A DNA stretch of 64,000 nt from Pseudarthrobacter oxydans (GTDB taxonomy: Bacteria; Actinomycetota; Actinomycetes; Actinomycetales; Micrococcaceae), in NCBI RefSeq assembly GCF_030812335.1, contig NZ_JAUSSN010000003.1:248001-312000 (forward strand), read 5' to 3'. Positions 63,023-64,000 of the stretch are shown here, piece after piece. The first letter of the stretch is position 1; the number at the start of each line of letters is the position of its first letter. Both the position numbers and the translations under genes were made by a program. Under the pieces are notes generated by a model. It was not told the DNA's origin, did not search any database, and saw only the letters and a list, made by a program, of their open reading frames with translations.

Positions 63023-64000
63023 GTGAGCACAAATCTTTCGCGGGTGTTTGTCGCGCGCCTCCTCGGACTGGACGTCTTTGACCCACTGGGTGACCGTCTG
63101 GGCCGGCTGCGCGACGTCGTCGTGCTCTCCCGCGGAACCCGGGGCGCCCCGCACGTGGTGGGCATCGTCGTCGAGGTTCCCGGGAAGAAGCGCGTTTTCG
63201 TGCCGATGACCCGGATCACCTCGATCGACCAGACCCAGATCATCTGCACCGGGCTGGTGAACCTGCGGCGCTTCGAACAGCGCGGCGCGGAAACCCTCGT
63301 CGTGGCCGAGATGTTCGACCGCCGTGTCACGCTCGCCGACGGCAGCGGGGACGCCACGATCGAGGACATTGCGATGGACAAGCACCGCTCCGGTGACTGG
63401 TTTGTCAGCAAGCTCTTTGTCCGCCGCGGCCATTCCCTCTCCCCGCTGAGCCGGTTGCGGCGCAACGAGACCCTGATTATCGACTGGGCCGACGCGCACC
63501 CGGACGCGCGCACCGAACCCCAGGCCGCCACCCAGTTCGTCGCGACCCACGAGGACCTCAATCCTGCGGACTTCGCCGAAGCCCTGCACGAGATGAGCGA
63601 CAAGCGCCGCTTCGAGGTCGCCAGCGAACTGCAGGACGAACGCCTCGCCGACGTCCTGCAGGAGATGCCCGAAGACGACCAGGTGGAGATTCTCTCCGCC
63701 CTCGACGTGAACCGTGCCGCGGACGTGCTGGAGGAAATGGACCCGGACGACGCCGCCGACCTCCTCGCGGAACTGCCCAGCGCCCAGGCCGAACAACTGC
63801 TCCAGCTGATGGAACCCGAGGGCGCCGAAGACGTCCGCAGGCTGCTCGAATACGACGAGGACACCGCCGGCGGCCTGATGACCCCGGTCCCGGTCATCCT
63901 GCCCCCGGAAGCCACCGTCGCCGAGGCCCTGGCCCATGTCCGCCGGGAAGAGCTCTCCCCCGCCCTGGCGTCGTCGATCTTCATTGCCCGGCCGCCGCTG
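63023..64000 (+). CDS. MgtE N-terminal / CBS domain protein (3' end off window)
   Basis: Plus-strand frame open from a GTG at 63023 to the window edge, 326 codons. The first 130 residues (RVFVARLLGLDVFDPLGDRL, RLRDVVVLSRG) form a PRC-barrel-like domain. The MgtE intracellular N domain follows (about 165-275), with its repeated superhelix (EALHEMSDKRRFEVASELQD, ILSALDVNRAADVLEEMDPDD, DLLAELPSAQAEQLL). A CBS domain begins after YDEDTAGGLMTPVP. In MgtE these parts sense magnesium. Whether a transmembrane channel follows cannot be seen; homologues of this length class in actinobacteria often lack it. No ribosome site is obvious at the GTG. Confidence 0.85.
   Translation, partial: MSTNLSRVFVARLLGLDVFDPLGDRLGRLRDVVVLSRGTRGAPHVVGIVVEVPGKKRVFVPMTRITSIDQTQIICTGLVNLRRFEQRGAETLVVAEMFDRRVTLADGSGDATIEDIAMDKHRSGDWFVSKLFVRRGHSLSPLSRLRRNETLIIDWADAHPDARTEPQAATQFVATHEDLNPADFAEALHEMSDKRRFEVASELQDERLADVLQEMPEDDQVEILSALDVNRAADVLEEMDPDDAADLLAELPSAQAEQLLQLMEPEGAEDVRRLLEYDEDTAGGLMTPVPVILPPEATVAEALAHVRREELSPALASSIFIARPPL

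Overview
The window is high-GC, gene-dense chromosomal DNA from an actinobacterium. Protein families and gene order point to the Micrococcaceae, an Arthrobacter or Pseudarthrobacter type. The support is a coproporphyrin-dependent haem pathway, AdnAB and UvrD2 helicases, a UPF0182 protein, a DUF222/HNH (13E12-type) endonuclease, DUF3107, and frequent GTG and TTG starts. No insertion sequence, prophage, CRISPR array or integron is visible. The genus is inferred from families, not from a marker gene.

Layout. 1-5.8 kb: a partial etfB, then an envelope-stress set (membrane HtrA protease, secreted TPM-domain protein, PspA). 6-8.1 kb: a photolyase and two nearly identical initiator tRNA genes inside a 100-bp direct duplication. 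8.1-14.3 kb: UPF0182 membrane protein, PDZ-Lon-like protease and DUF2342 metalloprotease. 14.4-28.4 kb: a genome-maintenance block with a YgjP-type metallopeptidase coupled to UvrD2, NudC, a phosphotransferase, and the chain ATL protein - AdnA - AdnB joined by 4-nt overlaps, plus a DnaQ-like exonuclease. 28.7-31.2 kb: an amino-acid-type ABC importer. 31.3-43.8 kb: a complete haem biosynthesis cluster (hemA on plus; hemE, hemY, hemQ, hemH, hemC, hemD, hemB, hemL on minus). It is interrupted by a proline-rich secreted protein and an LLM flavin oxidoreductase.

44-50 kb: DUF222/HNH nuclease, DUF808 membrane protein, MoeZ-like sulfur-carrier activator divergent from a TetR regulator, DUF3107 and a small membrane protein. 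49.8-54 kb: thiamine genes (thiO-thiS-thiG under a TPP riboswitch, followed by a pterin-dehydratase/VOC fusion; thiE divergent). 54-59.3 kb: ferritin-like protein, RNase II-family protein, DEAD-box RNA helicase and an orphan DNA methyltransferase. 59.3-64 kb: PHP phosphoesterase, aminopeptidase P, a 17M-like stress protein and the start of an MgtE-N/CBS protein.

How the genes work together. HemA and HemL make 5-aminolevulinate from glutamyl-tRNA. HemB, C, D and E take it to coproporphyrinogen III, and HemY, H and Q finish haem by the coproporphyrin route. ThiO, ThiS and ThiG make the thiazole half of thiamine and ThiE joins the halves. MoeZ, encoded about 3 kb away, is the likely activator of ThiS. 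Much of the order (UPF0182, PDZ-S16, metalloprotease, uvrD2, nudC, adnB, adnA, ATL; and moeZ, tetR, DUF3107, ferritin-like, DEAD helicase) resembles my recollection of Mycobacterium tuberculosis Rv3193c-Rv3211, so it looks like an old actinobacterial core neighbourhood with local insertions.
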